Assembly: GCF_014773275.1 (NCBI RefSeq)
Contig: NZ_JACWMW010000001.1
Location: forward strand, 558,001 to 622,000
Reading direction: 5' to 3'
DNA length: 64,000 nucleotides
Source: Mucilaginibacter rigui
GTDB lineage: Bacteria; Bacteroidota; Bacteroidia; Sphingobacteriales; Sphingobacteriaceae
Under the pieces are notes generated by a model. It saw only the letters and a list, made by a program, of their open reading frames with translations, was not told the origin of the DNA and searched no databases. Positions 26,138 to 34,288 of this stretch are shown here, one piece after another (positions within the stretch are counted from its first letter, which is position 1; each line of letters opens with the position of its first letter). Both the position numbers and the translations under genes were made by a program.

Positions 26138-26194
26138 AGCTTTCAGCTAGTGGCGTTTACCAAGTCAGCTTTCAGCTTACACAAGCTGAAAGCT
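26138..26194. repeat. AGCTTTCAGCTT palindrome with extra half-copy
   Basis: AGCTTTCAGCTT (26167-26178) and AAGCTGAAAGCT (26183-26194) are perfect 12-bp complements with a 4-nt loop. A further GAGCTTTCAGCTAG copy lies just upstream, around 26138-26151. No T-run follows, so it looks like a dispersed palindromic repeat rather than a terminator. Confidence 0.7.
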
Positions 26195-26332
26195 TGCCGG
26201 GTGCCATACCACAAGTTACGCTACGCTAAATTTGCGGAAGCATAGTATGTCTTTGTTTACAAATCTATGTGCTCTTTGGTTTTTACTTCATGCCCTCTGT
26301 TGTTAAATAACACAAATTTATATCTTAGCCGT

Positions 26333-26896
26333 ATGCTCAAAAAGTCCTTATTTCTTTGTCTTTTAGTTCTTATCATTTTTATAGGTTGTAATAAAAACGA
26401 AACTCTATATAAAGTAGTAGGCGTAAAGGATGGGGATACTATGGTGCTGCTATCGCCCGATAAGCAAAGTATAACCGTTCGCCTTGCAGAGGTAGATTGC
26501 CCCGAAAAAAGCCAGGCCTTTGGGCAGGCCGCCAAACAATTTACTTCGGCCCTGTGCTTTGGCAAAATGGTAAAACTGGTTGGTAACCAACACGATCGTT
26601 ATGGCCGTACAGTAGGAGAGGTTGTGTTAGAGAACGGCACCAACGTAAACCACGAATTGGTGAAACAAGGCTACGCATGGCAATACCGTACCTACTCAAA
26701 AAGTATGGAACTGGCCATGCTTGAGCAGCAGGCCCGCCAAAATCGCCTTGGCCTGTGGCAGGACGAGAACCCAACGCCACCCTGGAATTTCAGGAAGGAA
26801 GAGAAAACCCAACGGGTTGAAAAGAAGGTTAAGAAAGTTAAAAAGCCAAACAAAAAACGCAGATCGCGCAAGCATCAGGACACGGTAGCTTTTTAG
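26333..26896 (+). CDS. Staphylococcal-nuclease-like (thermonuclease) lipoprotein
   Basis: A 187-residue protein with a lipoprotein signal (about 1-21, Cys in IFIGC-NKN) and an SNase-like domain (about 26-150). The domain shows VKDGDTMVL, then the catalytic Arg in VRLAEVDCPEK, then the second set in YGRTVGEVVL, and ends in RLGLW. The lysine/arginine-rich tail (KKVKKVKKPNKKRRSRKH) is basic and likely binds nucleic acid. It would cleave DNA or RNA outside the cytoplasm, for nutrient use or biofilm DNA. An upstream in-frame alternative start would disrupt the lipobox and is rejected. Confidence 0.88.
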   Translation: MLKKSLFLCLLVLIIFIGCNKNETLYKVVGVKDGDTMVLLSPDKQSITVRLAEVDCPEKSQAFGQAAKQFTSALCFGKMVKLVGNQHDRYGRTVGEVVLENGTNVNHELVKQGYAWQYRTYSKSMELAMLEQQARQNRLGLWQDENPTPPWNFRKEEKTQRVEKKVKKVKKPNKKRRSRKHQDTVAF

Positions 26897-26924
26897 ATTT
26901 GGCAACTTTTAAAAGTTGCCAAAT
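26897..26924. terminator. 28-bp perfect palindrome after the nuclease gene
   Basis: ATTTGGCAACTTTT (26897-26910) is followed at once by its exact reverse complement AAAAGTTGCCAAAT. It directly follows the TAG stop. It works as a hairpin with an A/T-rich apex but has no long T-run; a REP-like element is the alternative. Confidence 0.6.
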
Positions 26925-27036
26925 GTTTACCCTTTACGTAACTTGCCGTAAAATATTAGTTTAAAGCTGAAGAGGTAAAGGTTAAAGCCGAAAGGTTCGA
27001 AGATTCACTCGATCGCTAATTCATTAATTATTTTCA

Positions 27037-29469
27037 ATGAAAGTATTTAAGGCCATTTTTTCTATAGCAATTACCGGCGTGCTTATCTGGGCATTACAAA
27101 CAAAATTTGGCGATGTGCCACCATTGGGTGAGTTCCTGAACCCATCAACAGGTTTCTGGCAAAATGCCGAAAGCAAGAATATTATTCCTACCGAAAAACT
27201 AAAGCTTAAAGGCTTGCAAGGTAAGGTAACCATCAGGTATGATGAGAATATGGTGCCCCATGTTTTTGCAGAAAACGACCACGACCTATATTATGTGCAA
27301 GGCTACTTAACTGCCAAAGCGCGCCTTTGGCAAATGGATATTCAAACCCGCAGCGCATCAGGTAGATTATCTGAGGTGGTTGGCCCGAAGGCTTTAGAAC
27401 TCGACCGCTACCACCGCCGCATGGGCATGACCCATGGAGCTGAACATACCCTGCAAGGCATCCTGAAAGACCCGGTAATGAGTAAGGTGATCAATGCTTA
27501 CAGCGATGGTGTTAACGCCTACATCAAGCAGCTTAAACCCGGTGGCTACCCCATAGAATTTAAGTTGTTGAACTACGCACCTGAAGAGTGGAAACCCATT
27601 AATTCGGCGTACTTATTAAAGCTGATGTCGGAAACATTGGCCGGCGGCTCAAATGAACTGGCCATGACCAACGTACTTGATAAGTTTGGTGCACAGGTAA
27701 CAAATGATCTGTTCCCTGATTATCCAAATCATGAAGACCCTATCATCCCAGTAGGTACAAAATGGGATTTTAAACCATTACCGATACCTGCCCCGCCTGC
27801 CGCTTTTAAAGCACAGATGCTGGCAAGTATGAAGGATAAGGACAAGATAGAAGGCATTGGCAGTAACAACTGGGCGGTAAGCGGCTCAAAAACGGCGAGC
27901 GGTTACCCTATTTTAGCCAACGATCCGCATCTTAACCTTACCCTGCCATCCATCTGGTACCAGATGCAGATGACGGCGCCGGGCGTAAACGTGTATGGTG
28001 TTACCCTACCGGGAGCGCCTTGTGTAGTGATTGGCTATAACCAAAAAGTAAGCTGGGGCGTTACCAATGTTGACGCCGATATACTGGACTGGTACCAGGT
28101 GAAATTTAAAGATGCCAGCCGCAACGAATACTGGTACAACAACAAATGGAATAAGGTTACCAAAAAGGTTGAAGTAATAAACATACTTGGCCAGAAGCCT
28201 CTTGTTGATACCGTTGTATACACACACCACGGCCCCATAGTTTATGATAATGCCGATATAGCCAAAAAAGGCCGTGTAAATATCCCCGTAGGCAATGCCC
28301 TGCGCTGGATAGCGCACGATGAAAGTGATGAATTTAAAACCTTTTATCTCCTTAATCGTGCAAAAAATTATACCGACTATCGCGAAGCATTAAAATATTA
28401 CACCGCCCCTGCGCAAAACTTTATTTTCGCTTCTGCGGATAACGATATTGCTATCACACCCAATGGTAAACTGCCGCTTAAATATAAAGACCAGGGCAAA
28501 TTTATCATGGATGGCAGCGACCCCGTAAACGACTGGCATGGCTGGATCCCCTTTGAGCAAAACCCAACGGTGAAGAACCCGCCGCGTGGTTTTGTAAGTT
28601 CAGCCAATCAATCCTCAACAGATCAAACCTACCCGTATTACATCAACTGGAAGTTTGAAGGGTATGAGCGTGGCAAACGCATTAACGACCGCCTTGGTGC
28701 CATGCATAAAGCTACGGTAGATAGTATGCGCCTTTTGCAGACCGATGATTATAGCATCCGTGCGCAGGATATTTTGCCAACCATGTTAAAATACCTGGAT
28801 GCCAGTAAATTGGATAATACCCAGCTTGCAGCTTTAGATACCCTCAAAAAATGGGATAAGTATTTCAGTGCAACATCTGTGGGCGCCAGTATTTTCAGCA
28901 ACTGGTGGATTAAGTTTTACACGTTTACCTGGCGGGATAATTTTGAGGATAAGAAAAGGCTGTTATATTACCCAACTATGGACAGGACGGAAACTTTACT
29001 GATGAAGGAACCTAACTCCAAATGGTTTGACAGTAAAACCACCCCGGTTGTAGAAACCGCTTCAGATATCATAATAGCTTCGTATATAGCTGCTGTTAAC
29101 GAGTTGGTGAAGAACCATGGTAATATTGGAAAAACTTGGCAATGGGGCATTGTAAAACCATTTGAAGTAGCTCATTTAGGTAATGTACCGGGTTTAGGCT
29201 CGGGCAACTTTGTATCTGGCGGTACAGGCTCAACCGTTAACGCGCTGATTGATGGCCATGGCCCTTCATGGCGAATGGTGGTACAGCTTGGTCCACAGGT
29301 TAAGGGATATGGTATCATCCCCGGCGGGCAATCGGGCAACCCAGGCAGTTTTTATTATGATGATATGCTGAAAACCTGGCAGGATGGCAAACTGAAAGAA
29401 CTGCTGTTCCTTCAATCGGTCGCAGAGAATTCAACCCGGATAAAAAGAACATTAACACTAAGCAAATAA
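27037..29469 (+). CDS. Penicillin-acylase-family N-terminal nucleophile hydrolase
   Basis: An 810-residue exported enzyme with one N-terminal hydrophobic segment. The alpha chain starts with the family's MVPHVFAENDHDLYYVQGY. The linker is followed by the beta-chain start GIGS276-NNWAVSGSKT, where Ser276 becomes the nucleophile after self-cleavage. Further markers are ILANDPHL and SWGVTNVDADI. Family members hydrolyse amide bonds of penicillins, glutaryl-7-ACA, acyl-homoserine lactones or lipoamides; sequence alone does not decide. It is followed after 3 bp by a small membrane protein gene, so they form a two-gene operon. Placed 3.4 kb from a B1 beta-lactamase, but not co-directional with it. 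Confidence 0.9.
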   Translation: MKVFKAIFSIAITGVLIWALQTKFGDVPPLGEFLNPSTGFWQNAESKNIIPTEKLKLKGLQGKVTIRYDENMVPHVFAENDHDLYYVQGYLTAKARLWQMDIQTRSASGRLSEVVGPKALELDRYHRRMGMTHGAEHTLQGILKDPVMSKVINAYSDGVNAYIKQLKPGGYPIEFKLLNYAPEEWKPINSAYLLKLMSETLAGGSNELAMTNVLDKFGAQVTNDLFPDYPNHEDPIIPVGTKWDFKPLPIPAPPAAFKAQMLASMKDKDKIEGIGSNNWAVSGSKTASGYPILANDPHLNLTLPSIWYQMQMTAPGVNVYGVTLPGAPCVVIGYNQKVSWGVTNVDADILDWYQVKFKDASRNEYWYNNKWNKVTKKVEVINILGQKPLVDTVVYTHHGPIVYDNADIAKKGRVNIPVGNALRWIAHDESDEFKTFYLLNRAKNYTDYREALKYYTAPAQNFIFASADNDIAITPNGKLPLKYKDQGKFIMDGSDPVNDWHGWIPFEQNPTVKNPPRGFVSSANQSSTDQTYPYYINWKFEGYERGKRINDRLGAMHKATVDSMRLLQTDDYSIRAQDILPTMLKYLDASKLDNTQLAALDTLKKWDKYFSATSVGASIFSNWWIKFYTFTWRDNFEDKKRLLYYPTMDRTETLLMKEPNSKWFDSKTTPVVETASDIIIASYIAAVNELVKNHGNIGKTWQWGIVKPFEVAHLGNVPGLGSGNFVSGGTGSTVNALIDGHGPSWRMVVQLGPQVKGYGIIPGGQSGNPGSFYYDDMLKTWQDGKLKELLFLQSVAENSTRIKRTLTLSK

Positions 29470-29472
29470 ACT

Positions 29473-29811
29473 ATGCTGTTCCCTGTAATACTGTTATTGG
29501 CATTTATAAGCGGCTATCTGTTCCCCTGGTGGGTAGGCTGCATACTGGCATTTGGTGCCGCAATTATTTTCGGCAAAAGATCAGGCTGGGCATTTTGGTC
29601 GGGCTTTGCGGGTGTTTCTTTAGCCTGGATAGCTCTCGCGTTATTAAAAAGCTTTCCCAATCAGCATATATTGGCTACACGCGTGGCGCATGTGTTTCAT
29701 TTACCAAACTGGCTATTATTGCTGGCAGTGATGGCTATCATCGGCGGGCTGGCAGGTGGCTTATCGGCGGTATCGGGTTTAATGGTGAAGCGGGTGTTTG
29801 AGAAAGGGTAA
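29473..29811 (+). CDS. Small hypothetical membrane protein (112 aa)
   Basis: A 112-residue protein with about four hydrophobic segments: at 1-14, 17-30, 34-54 and 76-100. Tryptophans lie at interfaces (LFPWWVGC, WAFWSGF). It begins three bases after the acylase stop, giving translational coupling, and partly overlaps an alternative upstream start of the following gene. No family is recognised. Its role may concern folding, anchoring or product export of the acylase, but this is a guess. Confidence 0.75.
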   Translation: MLFPVILLLAFISGYLFPWWVGCILAFGAAIIFGKRSGWAFWSGFAGVSLAWIALALLKSFPNQHILATRVAHVFHLPNWLLLLAVMAIIGGLAGGLSAVSGLMVKRVFEKG

Positions 29812-29824
29812 TTGCAAGATAATT

Positions 29825-30700
29825 ATGCTAACCGAAAAAGAAATACTATCTAACCTAGACAATACTTACAAGCTTGGAGATTATTTTCAATTTGTACAAC
29901 TCGGGTATCCTTATTCATGCCTCATAGATAGCCGATTAAATGTTTTTAGGGGCGATGATGAAAGGTGGGCAATTGCTATAGAACGGTTAGGTTATAACGA
30001 ACGATCAGCTGCGATTGAACTTGAAATTTATTATTACGGTAATTGCCTGGTGAATTTGGAAGAATATAATAACCAGAAAAGTAATTATTACACCTTGCGA
30101 AATATTGATCCCGATAGCTTTTTCGAAACTACAGATGGGCCGGAGTTACTTCCAGATGCAAAATATTGGTTGTTAAAAGAGAAAAAGGTTAGTTTATCTG
30201 CAAATGTAAAAGATTACAAGACCAATGGAATAAAATTACTGGAGTACGAGCCCGGTCAAATTCGTGTAGAAGAAGCCGCCAGGCTAGCTGTTATTTCGCA
30301 AAGTGAGGTTTTTAGGGCTGCTGATGATGAACTTTTTAAATCTATTCCCGTAGATTTAAAAAAGATTTTAGTTTTAAATGAATGGCACCATAAAGACTTT
30401 TTAGAAATAAGTCATACTCCAATATCAGATGAACATCTAAAATATACTTACGAGTATAATAAGGACATTAATGGTGGTGTGGCGCATGTAGACTTTGAGA
30501 CGTTCGAAAAATTATTACGGGAACAAGAACAGCGCATGGCGAATACTAATAAGCGTAATAGAAATAAAAAAAGACCAGGTGCTTACGAGACATGGAAACA
30601 AATAGCTAAAGTAATTATTACAGGCGATAAGTCTTTTTACCAGCCTACATTAAAGGCAAACTCGCACTGGAAAAATTGGCTGGATTCGGGAGTTTTATAA
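29825..30700 (+). CDS. Hypothetical protein (291 aa)
   Basis: A 291-residue soluble acidic protein starting MLTEKEILSNLDNTYKLGDY. The first half (about 1-110) contains YPYSCLIDSRLNVFRGDDER and ERLGYNERSAAIELEIYYYG, typical of a conserved Bacteroidota protein of unknown function (possibly DUF7003). The C-terminal half has charged helices. The ATG at 29825 is preferred over an upstream frame that overlaps the membrane-protein gene. Function unknown. Confidence 0.65.
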   Translation: MLTEKEILSNLDNTYKLGDYFQFVQLGYPYSCLIDSRLNVFRGDDERWAIAIERLGYNERSAAIELEIYYYGNCLVNLEEYNNQKSNYYTLRNIDPDSFFETTDGPELLPDAKYWLLKEKKVSLSANVKDYKTNGIKLLEYEPGQIRVEEAARLAVISQSEVFRAADDELFKSIPVDLKKILVLNEWHHKDFLEISHTPISDEHLKYTYEYNKDINGGVAHVDFETFEKLLREQEQRMANTNKRNRNKKRPGAYETWKQIAKVIITGDKSFYQPTLKANSHWKNWLDSGVL

Positions 30701-30730
30701 TAGCAATTCTGCCTTGCTACAAAATATATA

Positions 30731-31081
30731 ATGAACACACAATCACTAACAATAATCGATATCACGCAAGAGGCCATAACCAACAAGACATACAAAAATA
30801 TCCCTGTTGCCCAGGTTAATGACCATGTAGTTAGAATGGGTGTAATGACAGAACCTTACTTTTGGCATCTTCACCCGGAATCTGACGAAAGTTTTTTAGT
30901 TGTCGAAGGCTCCATATTTATCGATTTGGAAGACCGAACTGTGGAGCTGTTCCCCAATCAGTTATTTACGATCCCCCAAAAGGTAATTCATCGTACAAGG
31001 CCAAATGGCGCAAGGTCTGTGAATTTAACTTTTGAAAGCAGTAGTATGACAACTGTGAAGGTTGAAAATATACATACTTAA
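30731..31081 (+). CDS. Cupin-domain protein
   Basis: A 116-residue single-domain cupin. Motif 1 is FWHLHPESDESFLVVEG (two His and one Glu as metal ligands), and motif 2 is LFTIPQKVIHRTRPNG with the fourth His. A small beta-barrel that binds a divalent metal is expected. Substrates in this fold are too varied to infer. It sits 30 bp after the preceding hypothetical gene, so could share its transcript, and ends at a strong bidirectional terminator. Confidence 0.87.
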   Translation: MNTQSLTIIDITQEAITNKTYKNIPVAQVNDHVVRMGVMTEPYFWHLHPESDESFLVVEGSIFIDLEDRTVELFPNQLFTIPQKVIHRTRPNGARSVNLTFESSSMTTVKVENIHT

Positions 31082-31102
31082 AAATCTTTTGGCCTAATAA
31101 GC

Positions 31103-31136
31103 AAAAAGCCCCTGCCAATTTTGGCAGGGGCTTTTT
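31103..31136. terminator. Bidirectional rho-independent terminator
   Basis: A 16-bp perfect stem: AAAAAGCCCCTGCCAA (31103-31118) and TTGGCAGGGGCTTTTT (31121-31136). It has A-runs on one side and T-runs on the other, between the convergent cupin and SYLF genes. Confidence 0.95.
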
Positions 31137-31153
31137 AATAAAATTAGTTTTAC

Positions 31154-31828
31154 TTACAATGCTTTCAAAGCAGCTTTTAACTCTGTAACTGCTGCGGTTT
31201 TATCTGTTGATCTTGCAAAAAGATCGGCCGATGCAGAAACTTCGCCATAATAAGCGGTGTTAGCGCTTTTGTTGATAGCCAGATTTGAACCGTTTATGCT
31301 AATACCTGCAAATAAACCTTTACTGCGCGAGTAAGAGTAAACCTCGGCCTGTAGCTTGTAGTCGGTGCTGGCTGTAGAGCTGCGGCCAACCGGGCCGGCA
31401 GCTGCAGATACATCACCACCAATGGTAAAATCACCGTTTTCGACCTTAGCCAGTACGCCTTTGTTGCGGAAAACCAAAACCATATCAACAGATTGTACGC
31501 CAATCTGGAAACCAATACTGCCACCGGTAAGCGTTATAAATACCGGGTCGCTCCACTGGCCATTGGCCAGTTTAACCATGGCAACACCTTGTCCGCGTTT
31601 GCCGCCAATACCAAAACCGGCGTTGATCAATTTCGGGATAATTACAATACCCTCATACTGTTCAATCAGCTCATGCGGGATGCTTTCTTTCATTTTTCCA
31701 AAATCTTTTAAAACCTTGGTGGCGTCGTTGATTTTTTCGGTTCCTTTATCATCAGCAGGCTTTGCTGAGGCAAGTATAAAAAATGCGCTTAGCAGTAGAG
31801 GTAAGCTTAAAAATTTTAATGTTTTCAT
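31154..31828 (-). CDS. SYLF-domain (Ysc84-like) lipid-binding protein
   Basis: A 224-residue exported protein with a signal peptide (LLLSAFFILASAK, ends near residue 22) and a SYLF domain (about 30-220). Typical segments are GIVIIPKLINAGFGIGGKRG, FITLTGGSIGFQIGVQSVDM and DFTIGGDVSAAAGPVGR. SYLF proteins bind phospholipids, with eukaryotic Ysc84/SH3YL1 as relatives. Here the bacterial form probably acts in the periplasm or at the outer membrane. A -7 element TATATTTG lies 39 bp upstream. Confidence 0.92.
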   Translation of the reverse strand: MKTLKFLSLPLLLSAFFILASAKPADDKGTEKINDATKVLKDFGKMKESIPHELIEQYEGIVIIPKLINAGFGIGGKRGQGVAMVKLANGQWSDPVFITLTGGSIGFQIGVQSVDMVLVFRNKGVLAKVENGDFTIGGDVSAAAGPVGRSSTASTDYKLQAEVYSYSRSKGLFAGISINGSNLAINKSANTAYYGEVSASADLFARSTDKTAAVTELKAALKAL

Positions 31829-31866
31829 GGGGTAGATATTATTAATTATTGTATTATTTGTACAAG

Positions 31867-31874
31867 CAAATATA
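31867..31874 (-). promoter_or_regulatory. Putative -7 element (TATATTTG)
   Basis: CAAATATA on the plus strand, 39 bp upstream of the SYLF start; matches TAnnTTTG. No TTG at the proper -33 distance. Confidence 0.5.
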
Positions 31875-31919
31875 ACTCCAAATCAGAATATTTATTCAGG
31901 AATGCATTGCAGATTATTG

Positions 31920-32398
31920 TCAAAACCGTTCAATTTTACATATAAACCAGCAAGCCTGTGCGTTACGGGCATGCAGGTAATCAACACTTGGGTTATCATT
32001 AAATATCTTTAATATCAGTTCATCAACATCCTTATCGGCCACAGTTTCTGTTAAAACCATCATTTGTTTGGTATTGTAGCCAATAAGTGTTAACGGGAAG
32101 CTTTTTCTATTGGCCTTTATTTCCGGTGGGAAACAATGCACATCGCTGTATTGCTCTACATCTGCTTTGTTAATAAATACCGGACCGGGTTGGTTGTAAG
32201 CATTTTCTATATCAAAAGGAGAGTGCTTAAACAGAAGGCGGGTATCACACCTTTTTCAAAAGGTTTTAATGATACGCGGCATGGCCCAAGCCCGGTAGCC
32301 AATTGCTCAACAACCAGGTTGTTAAAATCATCAATCATGGTCGATTTTATCTTTTGTGAATACGCACGCGATAGCGGTACTATTTTAAATATTTTCAT
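31920..32398 (-). pseudogene. Frameshifted DUF1203-family gene
   Basis: Two overlapping reading frames on the minus strand make one DUF1203-type protein. The first begins MKIFKIVPLSRAYSQKIKS (ATG complement at 32396-32398) and loses frame near EKGVIPAF. The second frame then gives DTRLLFKHSPFDIENAYNQ and runs to YLHARNAQACWF and ICKIERF at 31920. The frames join if one base is added at about 32246-32256, where a run of five A (5 T on the plus strand at 32252-32256) is a natural slip site. The total of 479 bp plus one base equals exactly 160 codons including the stop. It is either a genuine disruption or an indel error in a homopolymer. Confidence 0.8.
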
Positions 32399-32508
32399 AC
32401 ACCAAATTTCTACCAAAGCGCGGCTGTTAAAACCCGAAACTTGCGGACTTAAATGAATTATTTACATTCATCTGCATATCCACACATCCGCATATCTGCA
32501 CATCTTCC

Positions 32509-32516
32509 TATCTTTG
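32509..32516 (+). promoter_or_regulatory. Putative -7 element (TATCTTTG) with CACATC-like repeats
   Basis: Consensus match only 8 bp before the LuxE-like start at 32525, so the transcript would be nearly leaderless. Immediately upstream (about 32471-32506) are short imperfect repeats of the CATATC/CACATC/GCACATC kind. Confidence 0.5.
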
Positions 32517-32524
32517 CCCGCAGC

Positions 32525-33511
32525 ATGATAAAACCCGGTAAACAACAGGTATTCGCCATAAATAATGAGCAGAGCTTTAAAGAAATTGCTTTACAGGTAT
32601 TCAATTACCAGGCGGCAAACTGTGGTGTTTACAAGGCTTTTATTAATGGGCTGAAACTTAACCCGGCTGATATTAAGTCGGTTGAGCAGATTCCTTTTTT
32701 GCCGGTTGAGTTTTTTAAAGCACACGCCGTTGTTACTTCGAACGAACCAGATGATGTGATTTTCACCAGTTCGGGCACTACGGGAATGATAACCAGCAGC
32801 CATCATGTAACGGATGTAAGCTGGTACGAAGAGAGCTTTCGCCGTGCCTTCAGTTTATTTTATGGCGATATAAAAGATTATACAGTGCTCGCTTTGCTGC
32901 CCGCATATCTGGAACGCGAAGGGTCGTCGCTTATTTACATGGCGCAGGACCTGATCACTCAATCAGCCAATCCTAATAGCGGTTTTTACCTGTACAACCA
33001 CCAGGAACTTTATCTTAAACTGAAACAGCAAAAAGCAGATAATAAACCAACCCTGCTCATAGGCGTTACTTTTGCTTTGCTTGATTTTACGGATAATTAC
33101 CAAATAGATTTCCCGGAGCTGATCGTAATGGAAACAGGTGGGATGAAAGGTCGCCGTAAAGAGATGATCCGCGAAGAATTACACGCTGCATTATGTGCAG
33201 GGTTTGGCGTTGATGCCGTCCATTCAGAATACGGGATGACGGAGCTTTTATCGCAAGCCTATTCTAAAGGCATAGGGATATTTAACTGTCCACCATGGAT
33301 GCGGATAATTACGCGCGATACCAACGATCCTTTTACTTTAGTTGGAATAGGTAAAACAGGTGGTGTAAATATCATTGATCTGGCCAATATTAATTCCTGT
33401 TCGTTCATAGCCACGCAGGATCTGGGGAGGGTGTATGCCGACGGCTCTTTTGAGGTGATAGGCAGGTTTGATAACTCGGATATCCGCGGCTGTAATTTGC
33501 TCATCGCCTAA
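32525..33511 (+). CDS. LuxE/acyl-protein synthetase-like protein
   Basis: A 328-residue adenylate-forming protein resembling LuxE and the phenylacetate-CoA ligase group. The ATP-binding loop is VIFTSSGTTGMITSSHH (about 79-95), and the later motifs are MKGRRKEM and HSEYGMTELLSQAYS. LuxE-type proteins activate a carboxylic acid as acyl-AMP and pass it to a cysteine or partner enzyme. No luxC, luxD, acyl carrier protein or polyketide genes are near, so the acid is unknown. The ATG at 32525 is used; an in-frame ATG 24 codons upstream would translate the repeat region and is unlikely. Confidence 0.82.
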   Translation: MIKPGKQQVFAINNEQSFKEIALQVFNYQAANCGVYKAFINGLKLNPADIKSVEQIPFLPVEFFKAHAVVTSNEPDDVIFTSSGTTGMITSSHHVTDVSWYEESFRRAFSLFYGDIKDYTVLALLPAYLEREGSSLIYMAQDLITQSANPNSGFYLYNHQELYLKLKQQKADNKPTLLIGVTFALLDFTDNYQIDFPELIVMETGGMKGRRKEMIREELHAALCAGFGVDAVHSEYGMTELLSQAYSKGIGIFNCPPWMRIITRDTNDPFTLVGIGKTGGVNIIDLANINSCSFIATQDLGRVYADGSFEVIGRFDNSDIRGCNLLIA

Positions 33512-33538
33512 TATTTATCTAATTAGCATTAATATTAT

Positions 33539-33546
33539 TATTTTTG
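33539..33546 (+). promoter_or_regulatory. Putative -7 element (TATTTTTG)
   Basis: Consensus match 18 bp before the PH/SHOCT gene start, in AT-rich DNA. Confidence 0.5.
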
Positions 33547-33564
33547 CGACCTCAAAGAACAACA

Positions 33565-34233
33565 ATGATCATGATCGACAAATTCTTACGCGACGAGCAA
33601 GACCCTAAAGCGGTTGAAAAAGTACACAGCCGTTTGGTTGATTTGCTTACCACCGGCGAGGAGATTATATACATAGCTGTACAGAAAAAGCCTATAGTAA
33701 ATCTTTTTCCGGATTGTATCGCTATCACCAATAAACGTATCCTTTTCTTTACCCCGGCAAATCTTGGCCTATCCATTAAATTTGTTGATTTTGTATGGAA
33801 GGATATTGTTGATGTATATACCAAGGAAGAAATTATAGGAGCTGTTTTCAGCGCCAAAACCACAATAGGTACCGAAATGGGTGTTGATTACCTGCCTAAA
33901 GTACAGGCACGTAAACTATACCAATACGCCCAGGAGCGTAAAGAGGCAGAGCGCGAAGCCCGCCGCCTGCGCGAGCTGGAAGAAAAACGTGCCGAATCTG
34001 GTGCAGTAAACATCGATCATGCGTCGAATGTGGGTTTCCAGGCACCGGTACAACAACAGCCGCCTGTTTCTGCGCCAGTACCAACCCCGCTACCTGCACC
34101 TGTTGTGCAAGAGGAACCAAAAAAGGATGAGCTTACCGAAAAGCTTAAAAGGCTGAAAACGCTTTTCGAAAGTGGTTTGATCTCGCAGGAAGAATACAAC
34201 CACAAAAAATTGGAATTACTAAGCGATTTTTAA
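33565..34233 (+). CDS. PH-domain and SHOCT-domain protein
   Basis: A 222-residue cytoplasmic protein in three parts. Residues about 20-115 form a bacterial PH-like domain (EEIIYIAVQKKPIVN, CIAITNKRILFFTP). Residues about 115-150 are a charged coiled-coil (QERKEAEREARRLRELEEKR). A Pro/Gln-rich linker (about 160-188) leads to a C-terminal SHOCT motif (LKRLKTLFESGLISQEEYN). SHOCT sequences occur as short oligomerisation tags. No catalytic function is implied. A second ATG two codons downstream is an equally good start. It ends at a strong hairpin shared with the convergent GLPGLI gene. Confidence 0.87.
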   Translation: MIMIDKFLRDEQDPKAVEKVHSRLVDLLTTGEEIIYIAVQKKPIVNLFPDCIAITNKRILFFTPANLGLSIKFVDFVWKDIVDVYTKEEIIGAVFSAKTTIGTEMGVDYLPKVQARKLYQYAQERKEAEREARRLRELEEKRAESGAVNIDHASNVGFQAPVQQQPPVSAPVPTPLPAPVVQEEPKKDELTEKLKRLKTLFESGLISQEEYNHKKLELLSDF

Positions 34234-34255
34234 GCTATACTAATGTTAAATAGTA

Positions 34256-34288
34256 AATAGGCTTGCATTTGCAGGCCTATTTTTTTTC
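34256..34288. terminator. Hairpin terminator between convergent genes
   Basis: AATAGGCTTGCA (34256-34267) pairs with TGCAGGCCTATT (34270-34281), one mismatch, and is followed by eight T on the plus strand. It overlaps the end of the GLPGLI gene. Confidence 0.85.
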
